Origin: Pacificispira sp033344895
GTDB lineage: Bacteria > Pseudomonadota > Alphaproteobacteria > UBA8366 > Aestuariispiraceae
Length of the DNA stretch: 64,000 bases
Assembly (NCBI GenBank): GCA_965229685.1
Contig: OZ245920.1
Location: forward strand, 1 to 64,000
Direction of reading: 5' to 3'
Shown piece by piece: positions 8,620 through 16,702 of the stretch. The notes below the pieces were generated by a model. The model was not told where the DNA came from, did not search any database, and saw only the letters and a program-made list of their open reading frames with translations. Positions within the stretch are counted from its first letter, which is position 1. Each line of letters starts with the position of its first letter. The translations under genes and the position numbers were made by a program.

Positions 8620-8643
8620 CGAACACACGTTCGTATATCGAAC
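8620..8643 (+). promoter_or_regulatory. Putative IclR operator between pobA and the Rieske oxygenase gene
   Basis: Three half-sites, CGAAC (8620), GTTCG (8629) and CGAAC (8639), lie within 24 bases. The last two form GTTCG-TATAT-CGAAC, the same N5-spaced inverted repeat as upstream of pcaC. The site lies in the divergent promoter region, about 30 bases before the oxygenase start, so it could control both directions. Confidence 0.65.
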
Positions 8644-8671
8644 AAACCCACCAGCCGGGAGACGTTTGACG

Positions 8672-10003
8672 ATGATCAGCGAGGAGATGAACCGGACCCT
8701 GACCCGTACCGGACCGGGGACCGAGGCGGGGGCGGTGCTGCGGCGCTATTGGCAGCCCGTTGCCCTGACGGCGGAATTCGACGGGCCGCGCCCGGTACGT
8801 CCGGTTACGGTGCTGGGGGAACGCCTGGTCGCCTTCCGGAACGGCGACGGAAGCTATGGGCTGATCGACCGGCACTGCCCGCATCGCGGCGCCGATCTGT
8901 GCTATGGCCGGTTGGAAGACGGCGGGCTGCGCTGCCCGTTCCACGGCTGGAAGTTCGGGACGGACGGCCAGTGTCAGGAAACCCCGGCGGAACCGGAAGA
9001 AAGCACGCTGGCCGAGCGGATCCGCACGACGGCCTATCCCTGTATCGCGCGCAACGGCATCGTCTTCGCCTATCTGGGCGAGGGGGAAGCGCCGGCGCTG
9101 CCGGAGATCGACTGCCTGACCGCGCCGGAGGCCTATACCTTCGCCTTCAAGGGGCTGATCGAAAGCAACTGGCTGCAGGCGCTGGAGGTCGGGATCGACC
9201 CGGCGCATGCCTCCTTCCTGCACCGCTATCTGGAGGATGACGACCCGGCCGAGGGCTATGGCAAGCAGTTCCGCGACTATGTCGGCGGGACGGACATTCC
9301 GATGACCCGGGTGCTGCGCGACTTCCCGCGCCCGAAGATCGAGGTCGAGACGACGGATTACGGCCTTCGCATCACCGCCTTGCGCGACCTGAACGGGGAG
9401 GCGATGCATGTCCGGGTGACCAACCAGATCTTCCCGCAGGCCATCGCCATCCCAATGTCGAACGAGATGACGATCACTCAGTGGCATGTCCCGGTCGATG
9501 ACGAGACCTGCTACTGGTATGCGATCTTCACCAGTTTCGGGAAGCCGGTCGACCACGCGAAGATGCGCGAACAGCGGCTGGAACTCTATGAACTGCCCGA
9601 CTACATCCCGAAGGTCGGGAAGCGGAACGGCTACGGCTACGACCCGGTCGAACAGAAGATGCGGACCTATACCGGCATGGGCGACGACATCAATGTCCAC
9701 GACCAGTGGGCGGTCGAATCCCCCGGCCCGATCCAGGACCGGACCAGGGAACATCTGGGCCAGACCGATGTGGCCATCGCCGCCTATCGCCGGATGCTGC
9801 TGCGTGCGATCAAGACCGTGCGCAAGGGCGAAGGCGTGTTGCCGATCAACGATACCGAGGGCGGACCGGCGGCGATCCGAGGGCCGGTCGCGGTGGATAC
9901 GGTGGCGGCGCCGGATGACTGGTCCGACGCCTGGCTTGCCTGCGACCGTGCGCGGCGCGATGCTGCCCCCTGGTCGCCGAAGCCGGCGGCCGCGGCGGAA
10001 TAG
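8672..10003 (+). CDS. Rieske non-heme iron aromatic oxygenase, large subunit (phthalate-dioxygenase type)
   Basis: 443 residues from the ATG chosen because family members begin at this point (EEMNRTLTRTGPGT) and a GGGA Shine-Dalgarno precedes it; a TTG two codons earlier is less likely. The Rieske [2Fe-2S] ligands are C69-x-H71 and C88-x2-H91. The mononuclear iron site is visible as D176-P-x-H179-x4-H184 (GIDPAHASFLHRYL). The family (phthalate 4,5-dioxygenase, vanillate demethylase and similar) oxidises or demethylates aromatic rings and needs a separate reductase, which is not in the window. A glutamine-synthetase-like gene follows 25 bases later on the same strand. Confidence 0.88.
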   Translation: MISEEMNRTLTRTGPGTEAGAVLRRYWQPVALTAEFDGPRPVRPVTVLGERLVAFRNGDGSYGLIDRHCPHRGADLCYGRLEDGGLRCPFHGWKFGTDGQCQETPAEPEESTLAERIRTTAYPCIARNGIVFAYLGEGEAPALPEIDCLTAPEAYTFAFKGLIESNWLQALEVGIDPAHASFLHRYLEDDDPAEGYGKQFRDYVGGTDIPMTRVLRDFPRPKIEVETTDYGLRITALRDLNGEAMHVRVTNQIFPQAIAIPMSNEMTITQWHVPVDDETCYWYAIFTSFGKPVDHAKMREQRLELYELPDYIPKVGKRNGYGYDPVEQKMRTYTGMGDDINVHDQWAVESPGPIQDRTREHLGQTDVAIAAYRRMLLRAIKTVRKGEGVLPINDTEGGPAAIRGPVAVDTVAAPDDWSDAWLACDRARRDAAPWSPKPAAAAE

Positions 10004-10028
10004 CGGCAGGCCGGGGGAACAGGTTCCG

Positions 10029-11450
10029 ATGACTGTACATTTCGAAGTGCCGGACCCGCAGGGGCGGCGCGACCGGGTGGACCAGGTCCTGGCCCGCGCG
10101 GCCGAGGCGGGGATCGAGACGGTCCGGCTGTCCTTCGCGGATCAGCACGGGTTGCTGCGCGGCAAGACCTTGCCGGTGGACGGGTTGCGCGGGGCGCTGG
10201 ACAGCGGCTGTCCGATGACGTCGACCCTTCTGCTGAAGGATACGTCGCACCGAACCGTCTTTCCGGTCTGGACCAGGGAAGGCGGCTACGACCTGCCCGG
10301 GCTGAAAGGGGCGGGCGATATCGTCATGCTGCCCGATCCGGAGACGTTCCAGGTCCTGCCCTGGGCGCCGACGACCGGCTGGCTGCTGTGCGATCTGTTC
10401 CTGAAGGACGGGACGCCGCTGCCCTTCTGTACCCGCAGTCTGATGCGCCGGGTGCTGGCGGATATGGCTGATGCCGGGTTCACCTATCGCACCGGGCTGG
10501 AGCTGGAATTCACTGTCCTGAAGCTGGAGGATGCGAAGCTGGCCCATGCCGATGCCGGCCATCCCCCGGCCCCCTTCGGCACGTCGCTGACGACGCGGGG
10601 CTATCAGTATCTGACCGAAAGCCGCGCCGACGAGCTGGACCCGATCTTCGAGATCATCCGCCGGACCTGCGCCGGGCTGAACCTGCCGCTGCGCAGCCTG
10701 GAGGTCGAATTCGGCCCCAGCCAGGTGGAGGCGACCTTCCATCCTCAGGACGGCATGGCCACCGCCGATGCGACGGTGCTGTTCCGCAGTGCGGTCAAGC
10801 AGGCGCTGCGCCGCGAAGGCTATCACGCGACCTTCATGTGCCGACCGGCCCTGCCGGAGATTTTCTCCAATGGCTGGCACGTGCATCAGTCGCTGATCGG
10901 TGCCGATGGGGCGAATGTCTTCGCCGATGCCGACCGGGTGATGTCGGATACCGGATACGGGTTCCTGGCCGGGATGCTGGACCGGGCGGCGGAGAGCTGC
11001 CTGCTGACCACGCCGACGATTAATGGCTACAAGCGCTACCGTCCCTTCGTCCTGGCACCGGACCGTATCCTCTGGGGCCTGGACAACAAGGGCGCGATGC
11101 TGCGCGTGGTCGGCGCGGCGGGGGATGCCGCGACGCGGATCGAAAACCGTGCGCCGGAGCCGGCGGCCAACCCGTATCTGTGCCTCGCCGCCCAGGCGGC
11201 TTCCGGGCTGGACGGCATTCGGCGACAGGCCGCGCCGCCGCCGCCGACAGAGGAACCCTATGCCGACGGCGAATTGCTGCCGCGCACGATCCTGCAGGCG
11301 ATTGACGCCTTTGCCGTCAGCGACTTTTATCGTCGGACATTCGGCGACGCCTTCGTCGACTATCTGACGGTGCTCAAGAAGGCGGAGGTCGCGCGGTTCT
11401 TCGCGGAAGTGACGGATTGGGAACAGCGTGAATATTTCGAAATCTACTGA
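10029..11450 (+). CDS. Glutamine-synthetase-like ligase
   Basis: 473 residues from the ATG after the oxygenase gene; the longer open frame upstream overlaps that gene and is rejected. Glutamine-synthetase features are present: the N-terminal beta-grasp (FADQHGLLRGKTLPVD), EVEFGPSQVEATF, the NGWHVHQSL strand, NGYKRYRPF, and the ENRAPEPAANPYL segment near residue 375. Relatives include ordinary GS, gamma-glutamylpolyamine synthetase and gamma-glutamylanilide synthase. Next to a Rieske oxygenase, a role in gamma-glutamylating an aromatic amine before ring oxidation, as in aniline systems, is possible but unproven. No amidotransferase partner is visible here. Confidence 0.82.
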   Translation: MTVHFEVPDPQGRRDRVDQVLARAAEAGIETVRLSFADQHGLLRGKTLPVDGLRGALDSGCPMTSTLLLKDTSHRTVFPVWTREGGYDLPGLKGAGDIVMLPDPETFQVLPWAPTTGWLLCDLFLKDGTPLPFCTRSLMRRVLADMADAGFTYRTGLELEFTVLKLEDAKLAHADAGHPPAPFGTSLTTRGYQYLTESRADELDPIFEIIRRTCAGLNLPLRSLEVEFGPSQVEATFHPQDGMATADATVLFRSAVKQALRREGYHATFMCRPALPEIFSNGWHVHQSLIGADGANVFADADRVMSDTGYGFLAGMLDRAAESCLLTTPTINGYKRYRPFVLAPDRILWGLDNKGAMLRVVGAAGDAATRIENRAPEPAANPYLCLAAQAASGLDGIRRQAAPPPPTEEPYADGELLPRTILQAIDAFAVSDFYRRTFGDAFVDYLTVLKKAEVARFFAEVTDWEQREYFEIY

Positions 11451-12234
11451 TACGGCCATGCCGGCGCTGCCGGACGAGAATGACGGCGAAATCGTCCAGA
11501 CCCTGGCCAAGGGGCTGAAGCTGATCGCCGCCTTCGGTCCGGATGCGCCCAGCATGACCATCGCCGAGGCCGCGACGCTGACCGGGTTCAGCCGGGCCGG
11601 CGCCCGGCGCATCCTGCGTACGCTGGAGGCGATGGGCTATGCCGAACAGAATCGCGGCCGTTACAGCCTGACCCCGAAAATCCTGACGCTCGGCTTTTCC
11701 TTCCTGCGCTCCAGCGAGATCGGCGAACGGGTCAATCCGATCCTGCGCCGGGTCAGCGATACCCTGCGCGAGACCTGCTCTCTCGGTCTGCCCAGCGGAC
11801 CCGACATGGTCTATGTCGCCCATGCGATCTGCGAGGATCGTCTGTTCTCCACCCGATTCACGATCGGCGCGCGCCTGCCCATGGCCGCAACGGCGATCGG
11901 GCGCGCCTATCTCGCCCATGTTTCGCCGGATCAGCGCGAACAGCTGCTTACCGTGATCGCGCCGCGGTCCGAAACGCAATACACGGTGATCGACCGGGGT
12001 GCGCTGAAGGTCATTCTCGGGCGGACGGCGGACCGCGGCTATGCGGTGACGGAGGAAGAGTACGAGCTGGGTGCCCTGTCCGTCGCCGTGCCGGTGCCGG
12101 GCGCCAGCGGCCACGCCGTCGGCGCGCTCAACGTCGTCGTCAACAAGGGCCGCGTGTCCGTGAAGACGATGATCGATCAATATGTGCCGGCCCTCCGCGA
12201 GGCAGCACGAGACGCCGGCATGGCGCTCGGCTGA
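11428..12234 (+). CDS. IclR-family regulator, PcaR/PobR/PcaU type
   Basis: 268 residues from a GTG overlapping the preceding gene by 23 bases; ATG 10 codons later is an alternative start. The winged-helix domain spans about residues 20-85 (LAKGLKLIAAF, MTIAEAATLTGFSRAGARRILRTL). The effector domain follows to the end, with RLPMAATAIGRAYLA. The phrase SRAGARRILRTL and the overall pattern fit regulators of the beta-ketoadipate pathway that respond to protocatechuate, 4-hydroxybenzoate or beta-ketoadipate. Its probable targets are the matching GTTCG/CGAAC triple sites in front of pcaC and pobA/oxygenase. Confidence 0.88.
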   Translation: MNISKSTDTAMPALPDENDGEIVQTLAKGLKLIAAFGPDAPSMTIAEAATLTGFSRAGARRILRTLEAMGYAEQNRGRYSLTPKILTLGFSFLRSSEIGERVNPILRRVSDTLRETCSLGLPSGPDMVYVAHAICEDRLFSTRFTIGARLPMAATAIGRAYLAHVSPDQREQLLTVIAPRSETQYTVIDRGALKVILGRTADRGYAVTEEEYELGALSVAVPVPGASGHAVGALNVVVNKGRVSVKTMIDQYVPALREAARDAGMALG

Positions 12235-12295
12235 CTTTCCGGACGGAATCCCGTTCGATATACTGGAAACCGCAATCACGGTACGGAGTTTTCCG

Positions 12296-12889
12296 GTGAA
12301 GGACGGTCTGATCCCGCCGCCACGGCTCGGCGAATTCATCCGCAAGGCGCGCAAGGCCCATCGCCTGACCCTGGAACAGGTGGCGGAGCGCAGCGGCGTG
12401 TCCAAATCCATGCTGAGCCAAATCGAGCGCGGGTCGGTCAACCCGACCTTTGCTGTGGTCTGGAACCTGATGCAGGCGCTGGGGCTGGAGATGTCGGATC
12501 TGATCGACGGTGCCGCGCCGGAAGCGCCCGTCATCGAACATGTTCACGCCTATTCCATGCCGACCAGCAAGAGCCGGGACGGCCTCGTCACCCTGCACAT
12601 GCTCAGCCCGTTCCGCACCGTCCTGCCCGTGGAATGGTACGAGATGCGGATGGAGACGGGCGGTGCCCTCGTGTCCGACGCCCATGCGCCGGGCACCTAT
12701 GAGCACCTGACCTGTCTGGATGGCTCCGTCGCGGTGGAGGTCGGCGATATGCGTGTCGAAGGTCGGGCCGGCGATACGCTGCGCTATCACGCCGACCGCC
12801 CGCACAGCATTCTCAACACCGCCGCCGGCCCGTCCCGCGCCATGCTGCTGGTCGCCCTGCCGCATCAGTTCGACGCCGGCCCGGTTTAG
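12296..12889 (+). CDS. XRE-family regulator with C-terminal cupin domain
   Basis: 197 residues from a GTG with CGGAG seven bases upstream. The N-terminal HTH_3 domain covers about residues 8-65 (FIRKARKAHRLTLEQVAERSG, then KSMLSQIERGSVNPT). The C-terminal cupin barrel covers about 110-190 (TYEHLTCLDGSVAVEVGD, then GDTLRYHADRPHSILN). This HTH-cupin architecture regulates small-molecule catabolism genes, with the cupin sensing an amino acid, amine or metal. The gene follows the IclR gene in the same direction and may end the same transcription unit. The target genes are unknown. Confidence 0.85.
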   Translation: MKDGLIPPPRLGEFIRKARKAHRLTLEQVAERSGVSKSMLSQIERGSVNPTFAVVWNLMQALGLEMSDLIDGAAPEAPVIEHVHAYSMPTSKSRDGLVTLHMLSPFRTVLPVEWYEMRMETGGALVSDAHAPGTYEHLTCLDGSVAVEVGDMRVEGRAGDTLRYHADRPHSILNTAAGPSRAMLLVALPHQFDAGPV

Positions 12890-12998
12890 CATCGTCGCAG
12901 TACCTCCTGTCTAGCGCTCGGGATTGCCCCGGTCGCGCCACATATTGCCCACATTCTGGAAAGATCGTGCCTCGCGAATTTCAACGGAGGGCAGGGCA

Positions 12999-13835
12999 AT
13001 GACGGTACTTTCCAATCGGTTCACAGCACTGGCGCTTATAGGCTTTCTTTCGGCCTGCGCGACCTATGAGACTCAGACCACATCCGGGCGGACATATCTG
13101 GAAGAGTACCCGGGTGGGCCAACGCCATTGTCGGACCGGTTCACAAAGGATGCAGACGGGAATGATGTCTTGCGGCCCTTGTCGGTGGATGAGGAAGTCG
13201 CGCTGGCGGCGAATGTCGAACCACAGCTGCGGTTTCCGGCGCGCATCGGCTTGGCCTACATTCAAAACGGCCAATTAAGCCCGGTCCCGGCGGGACATGG
13301 CGCGGCCTGGCTGGGGGCGGCTAAATCGCTCGGCCCCGAGTTCGGGCAGTTTGTGCCGGTGAGCCCGCTTGTGGCGGGAGTGGCCGATTCCAACCCGAGA
13401 GAGGCAAGCTCTCTCAAAGGTAGGAGCAGGTTGGCGGAGGCCATGCGCAGTATCCGACTGGCCTCGGCCCGTCAGCATCTGGACGCCGTGCTGGTTTACG
13501 AATCCTTTGGCCAGTCCAAGAACAGCGCGACCCCGCTCAGTGCCTTGAACGTGACCCTGATCGGCATGGCGTTGGTACCGGCGAACCTGATCGAGGGGCA
13601 GGGCTTCGCTCAGGCGATCCTGTTGGATGTCCGGAATGGCTATACCTACGGAAACGCCGTCGCAGTAGGGGATTCCGCCAGCCTGTCTACATATTCCAAC
13701 ACAGGATCGGCGGAGAAGACGCGCGCGGAGGCGGCGGCCGCCGATGCCGTCGAAACTCTGACGGAGCAGGTGGCGGATATGATGCGCCGCCTTCGGAGCG
13801 AACTGGCAGACGTGGCAAAGGTGGATCCCTCCTGA
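12999..13835 (+). CDS. Predicted outer-membrane or periplasmic lipoprotein
   Basis: 278 residues from the ATG with a GGAGGGCAGGG ribosome-binding site just upstream; the open frame extends 25 codons earlier without support. It has a clear lipoprotein signal: a hydrophobic run ending in the lipobox LSAC with Cys20. The mature part is soluble, with no recognised domain. A segment of about 110 residues (SIRLASARQHLDAVLVYESFGQ onward to NGYTYGNAVAVGD) resembles alpha/beta lipoproteins of unknown function. The C-terminus is helical and acidic. It stands alone in the region. Confidence 0.8.
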   Translation: MTVLSNRFTALALIGFLSACATYETQTTSGRTYLEEYPGGPTPLSDRFTKDADGNDVLRPLSVDEEVALAANVEPQLRFPARIGLAYIQNGQLSPVPAGHGAAWLGAAKSLGPEFGQFVPVSPLVAGVADSNPREASSLKGRSRLAEAMRSIRLASARQHLDAVLVYESFGQSKNSATPLSALNVTLIGMALVPANLIEGQGFAQAILLDVRNGYTYGNAVAVGDSASLSTYSNTGSAEKTRAEAAAADAVETLTEQVADMMRRLRSELADVAKVDPS

Positions 13836-13859
13836 AGTTCGCAGGAGCGTGGTCCGCAC

Positions 13860-14000
13860 ATCCGTCTCCCCGTGAAGGCGGGGGGCTGGGAATAGCGGGG
13901 GGAAACGCGCCGACGCCCCTGGATTTCCACCTGCGCTGAAATGACGGAGGCTGTGAAGCCATGCCGAACCGAGGAAGGTTTCTGCTTTCGCAGGAACACG
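13860..14000 (-). repeat. Degenerate REP-like hairpin cluster in intergenic region
   Basis: The 271-base gap between two converging genes contains three imperfect hairpins: CCCC-GTGAAGGC-GGGG (about 13868-13883), a GATTTC...GAAAT arm pair (about 13922-13941) and a minus-strand TTCCTGCGAAAGCAGAAA (about 13978-13995). Such GCGAAAGC-type extragenic hairpins are common dispersed repeats in alphaproteobacteria. Only one cluster is in the window, so dispersal cannot be shown. Confidence 0.4.
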
Positions 14001-14106
14001 ATGGGACACCGTGAGTAATGAACGCGGAGAACGCTGAGACCCTCATTGTCCCTCAGCGTCCTCCACGAAACCTCTGAGCTCCCCGCGTTAGATCCGAAGC
14101 CTGCGA

Positions 14107-15276
14107 TCAGGCGCTCCGGTACAGTTTTGTCATCACGAACTCGCGGTGCTTCAAGGCTTCGGCAGCCGTCAGGCGGCCGTTGCAGGTGCGGATCGTGATG
14201 TCGATCAGGGCGTCGCCGGCTTCGTCCAAAGTCATCTCCCCGCGCAGGATGCCGGAACAGTCCAGATCGACATGCTCACCCATCTCGCGCGCGGTCTTCG
14301 GGTTCGCGGTCAGCTTGATCACCGGTTCGATCGGGTTGCCGATGATGTTGCCCTGGCCGGTCGGGAACAGATGCACGGCGAAGCCTGCCGCCGCCTGCAG
14401 GGTGACGCATTCCGCCGCCGCCGAGGACGTGTCCATGAAGTAGAGGCCCGGGCCCTTGGCCGGCGCTTCGGCCGGCTCCAGGACGTCGATGAACTTCGTC
14501 TTCTTGCCGATCTTCTGCAGGTTACCGAAGGCTTTTTCCTCGATCGTGGTCAGGCCGCCGGCAATGTTGCCCGCCGTCGGCTGGCTTTCCGACAGGTCGG
14601 AGGTCTTATGCGGCTCGATGACCTCGTCCATATAGGCCTGCCAGGTCTTCATGAATTTCTCGCCCGCTTCCGGAGTCGCGGCGCGCTGGGCGCAGATTTC
14701 CTCGGCACCGGTCAGTTCCGACGTTTCCCCGAAACAGGTGTAGCAGCCCAGCGGATCGACCTTGTCGATGAAGTTACCGACAGTCGGGTTCGACGCCAGG
14801 CCGGAGGTCGTGTCGGATTCTCCACATTTTGTGGAAACCCAGAGTTCTCCAAGGTCGCAGGGCTCGCGTTGCAGTTCCGTTGCCCATTGCACGAATTCCT
14901 TCGCCTTGCGAGAGGCGGCGGCGACGCAGTTGATTTCACCCTGACCCTCGATCGCGAAACCTTCGACCGGTTTGCCGGTCTTGGCGATGCCCTCAACGAT
15001 GCGTCCGGTCCATTTCGGTTCGATCCCGATGACGACTACGGCGGCAACATTGGGGTTGCTGCCGGTGCCGATCATGGTGCGGAAATGCAGGTCCAGATCC
15101 GCGCCGAATTGCAGGCGTCCGTAATGGTGCGGTAGGGCCAGACAGCCGTCGATATTGTTCGCCACCTTTTCGCAGGCGGCGTTCGACAGGTCGTCCAGCG
15201 GCAGGATCACGACATGATTGCGGATGCCGACCCGCCCGTTCTCGCGGCGGTATCCGTTGAAGCTGCGGGAAGCCAT
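14107..15276 (-). CDS. UxaA-family lyase, large subunit (altronate dehydratase / sulfolactate sulfo-lyase type)
   Basis: 389 residues from the ATG preceded by AAGAGGTGG; an upstream GTG three codons earlier falls inside that ribosome-binding site. The family dehydrates sugar acids (UxaA, GarD) or removes sulfite from sulfolactate (SuyB), using an iron or Fe-S site. Visible family features are FNGYRRENGRVGIRNHV at the N-terminus, GLASNPTVG, and HLFPTGQGNIIGNPIEPVIK. Conserved cysteines lie in VSTKCGESD and DPLGCYTCFGE. It starts 2 bases after a separate SAF-domain gene, so the enzyme is split into two subunits as in SuyAB. The substrate is undetermined. Confidence 0.85.
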   Translation of the reverse strand: MASRSFNGYRRENGRVGIRNHVVILPLDDLSNAACEKVANNIDGCLALPHHYGRLQFGADLDLHFRTMIGTGSNPNVAAVVVIGIEPKWTGRIVEGIAKTGKPVEGFAIEGQGEINCVAAASRKAKEFVQWATELQREPCDLGELWVSTKCGESDTTSGLASNPTVGNFIDKVDPLGCYTCFGETSELTGAEEICAQRAATPEAGEKFMKTWQAYMDEVIEPHKTSDLSESQPTAGNIAGGLTTIEEKAFGNLQKIGKKTKFIDVLEPAEAPAKGPGLYFMDTSSAAAECVTLQAAAGFAVHLFPTGQGNIIGNPIEPVIKLTANPKTAREMGEHVDLDCSGILRGEMTLDEAGDALIDITIRTCNGRLTAAEALKHREFVMTKLYRSA

Positions 15277-15278
15277 CG

Positions 15279-15566
15279 TTACCACCTCTTCGTTTTCAGG
15301 TTCTGGGTATGGACGTGGCCGCCCTTCTTCACGGCGGCGACGATCTTGCCGATGTCGTGCCCGTATTTCAGGACGGTGTCCCCGACGGACAGGTCGCCCA
15401 GCGCGATCTTGTGACCCAGCGGAATGGTGTCCAGGGATGTGACGGTCAGGCTCTCGCCCGTTTCCATCACCAGCCCCTTGAGGTCTTTTCCGGCCTCGGC
15501 TGTTTCAACCACGACAACGCCGACGGTATCCGCCGCGTCGTGGACCAGGAAATCCGGTCCCGCCAT
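15279..15566 (-). CDS. SAF-domain small subunit of the UxaA/SuyA-type lyase
   Basis: 95 residues from an ATG with GAGGAGACGC upstream. The protein matches the small SAF subunit of UxaA-type lyases: it begins FLVHDAADTVGVVVVE, contains SLDTIPLGHKIALGDL and ends YGHDIGKIVAAVKKGGHVHTQN. The VHTQN end and the invariant GH pairs are typical. The protein is the partner of the large subunit starting 2 bases downstream. A split arrangement is usual for sulfolactate lyase, but several sugar-acid lyases share it. The longer reading frame upstream has no support and overlaps the LysR region. Confidence 0.85.
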   Translation of the reverse strand: MAGPDFLVHDAADTVGVVVVETAEAGKDLKGLVMETGESLTVTSLDTIPLGHKIALGDLSVGDTVLKYGHDIGKIVAAVKKGGHVHTQNLKTKRW

Positions 15567-15693
15567 CGATGCGTCTCCTCGATAAGTGTTCCAACCCACT
15601 CTACAGGGCGATGGCTCAGGCTTAGCGTAACAAAACCGCGCGATACAGCGAGAAAATCTGCAATCTATCGAAAGCAATTCTTTCGAATGCCGG

Positions 15694-16599
15694 TCAGGCA
15701 ACCTCGGTTGCTGGATTTGCGTGGGGGCGATCCCCGGCGGCACGCTCCAGCTCTTCGGTCAGGAGATCCAGCGGACGCGCCTTCATGCTGTCGCGACGCC
15801 GGATCAGGCCGATCGCTCTGGGGCGTGCCGTGGGGCCGAGCGGCAACCGGCGGACCCCGGCAGAGATCGGTTCCGGGACGCAATGTTCCGGGATGATGGA
15901 CACGCCCAGTCCATGATGCACCATCATGGCGATCGCCTCCGGACGGTCGAGCTCCATGATTTCGCGGACGCGGATGTTGCGTGCCTGCAGCCAGTCGTCA
16001 ATGTCCCGCCCGGTCCAGGCGCGCCGGGTGAAGCGGATGAAGGGGTGTGCCGAGAGAATGGATTCCGGGTCATCGCCACCGACTTCTTTCGGCACCAGCA
16101 GAACCAGAGGTTCCAGGGCGACCGCGTGGAAGGTCAGGTTGCCCGGCAGGCGCACCGGTTCCGAAATGATCGCCCCGTCCAGTGCGCCCCGGTCGACCTG
16201 GGTCATCAGTTCCGCCGACAGGTCCGGCGATACACGAAAATGCAGCAACGGATAGGTCTCGCGCATGCGCTTCAGAACCCGGGGCACCAATTCGGTCAGG
16301 GTGGTCGGGATGGCCCCCAGCACCAGTTCACCCGATGGCGCGTCCTCGTCCTGTGCGGACCGGATCATCGCGTCATAGGCGGCGACGACTTCCTTCGCCT
16401 TCGGCACCAGGGCATAGCCGTCGCGGTTCAGCTCCGGCGGGCGCTTGCGACGGTCGAAGATTTCCGTCCGCAGCTCCTCCTCCAGTTTCGCCATCTGCTG
16501 GCTGACGGCGGAGGGAGAGATCAGCATCATGTCCGCCGCGGCCGCGAAAGATCCACGTTCGGCGACGGCGATCAGGATGCGGAGACGGCGGATGGACAT
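15694..16599 (-). CDS. LysR-family transcriptional regulator
   Basis: 301 residues, the standard length. The N-terminal winged helix covers residues 1-60 (LRILIAVAERGSFAAAADMMLIS, SAVSQQMAKLEEELRTEIFDR). The periplasmic-binding-like effector domain runs from about residue 90 (GELVLGAIPTTLTELVP) to 290. It is transcribed toward the SAF and UxaA-type genes, with a 127-base gap, so it most likely regulates them and perhaps the MttB-containing operon behind it. The effector is unknown. Confidence 0.9.
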   Translation of the reverse strand: MSIRRLRILIAVAERGSFAAAADMMLISPSAVSQQMAKLEEELRTEIFDRRKRPPELNRDGYALVPKAKEVVAAYDAMIRSAQDEDAPSGELVLGAIPTTLTELVPRVLKRMRETYPLLHFRVSPDLSAELMTQVDRGALDGAIISEPVRLPGNLTFHAVALEPLVLLVPKEVGGDDPESILSAHPFIRFTRRAWTGRDIDDWLQARNIRVREIMELDRPEAIAMMVHHGLGVSIIPEHCVPEPISAGVRRLPLGPTARPRAIGLIRRRDSMKARPLDLLTEELERAAGDRPHANPATEVA

Positions 16600-16702
16600 G
16601 ATGGGACAACGCGGGCGTAAGGAACGATGAAGAACGTTACCCCATGCGAGCCCACAGGCAAATTTTTTCTAATTTTATGGCAGGTTGCCCGGTGCCGAAT
16701 GG

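Noticed and set aside
9486..10028. Extended N-terminus for the glutamine-synthetase-like gene
   Set aside because: The extra 181 codons run inside the Rieske gene in another frame and give no domain; the ATG at 10029 starts the recognisable GS fold.
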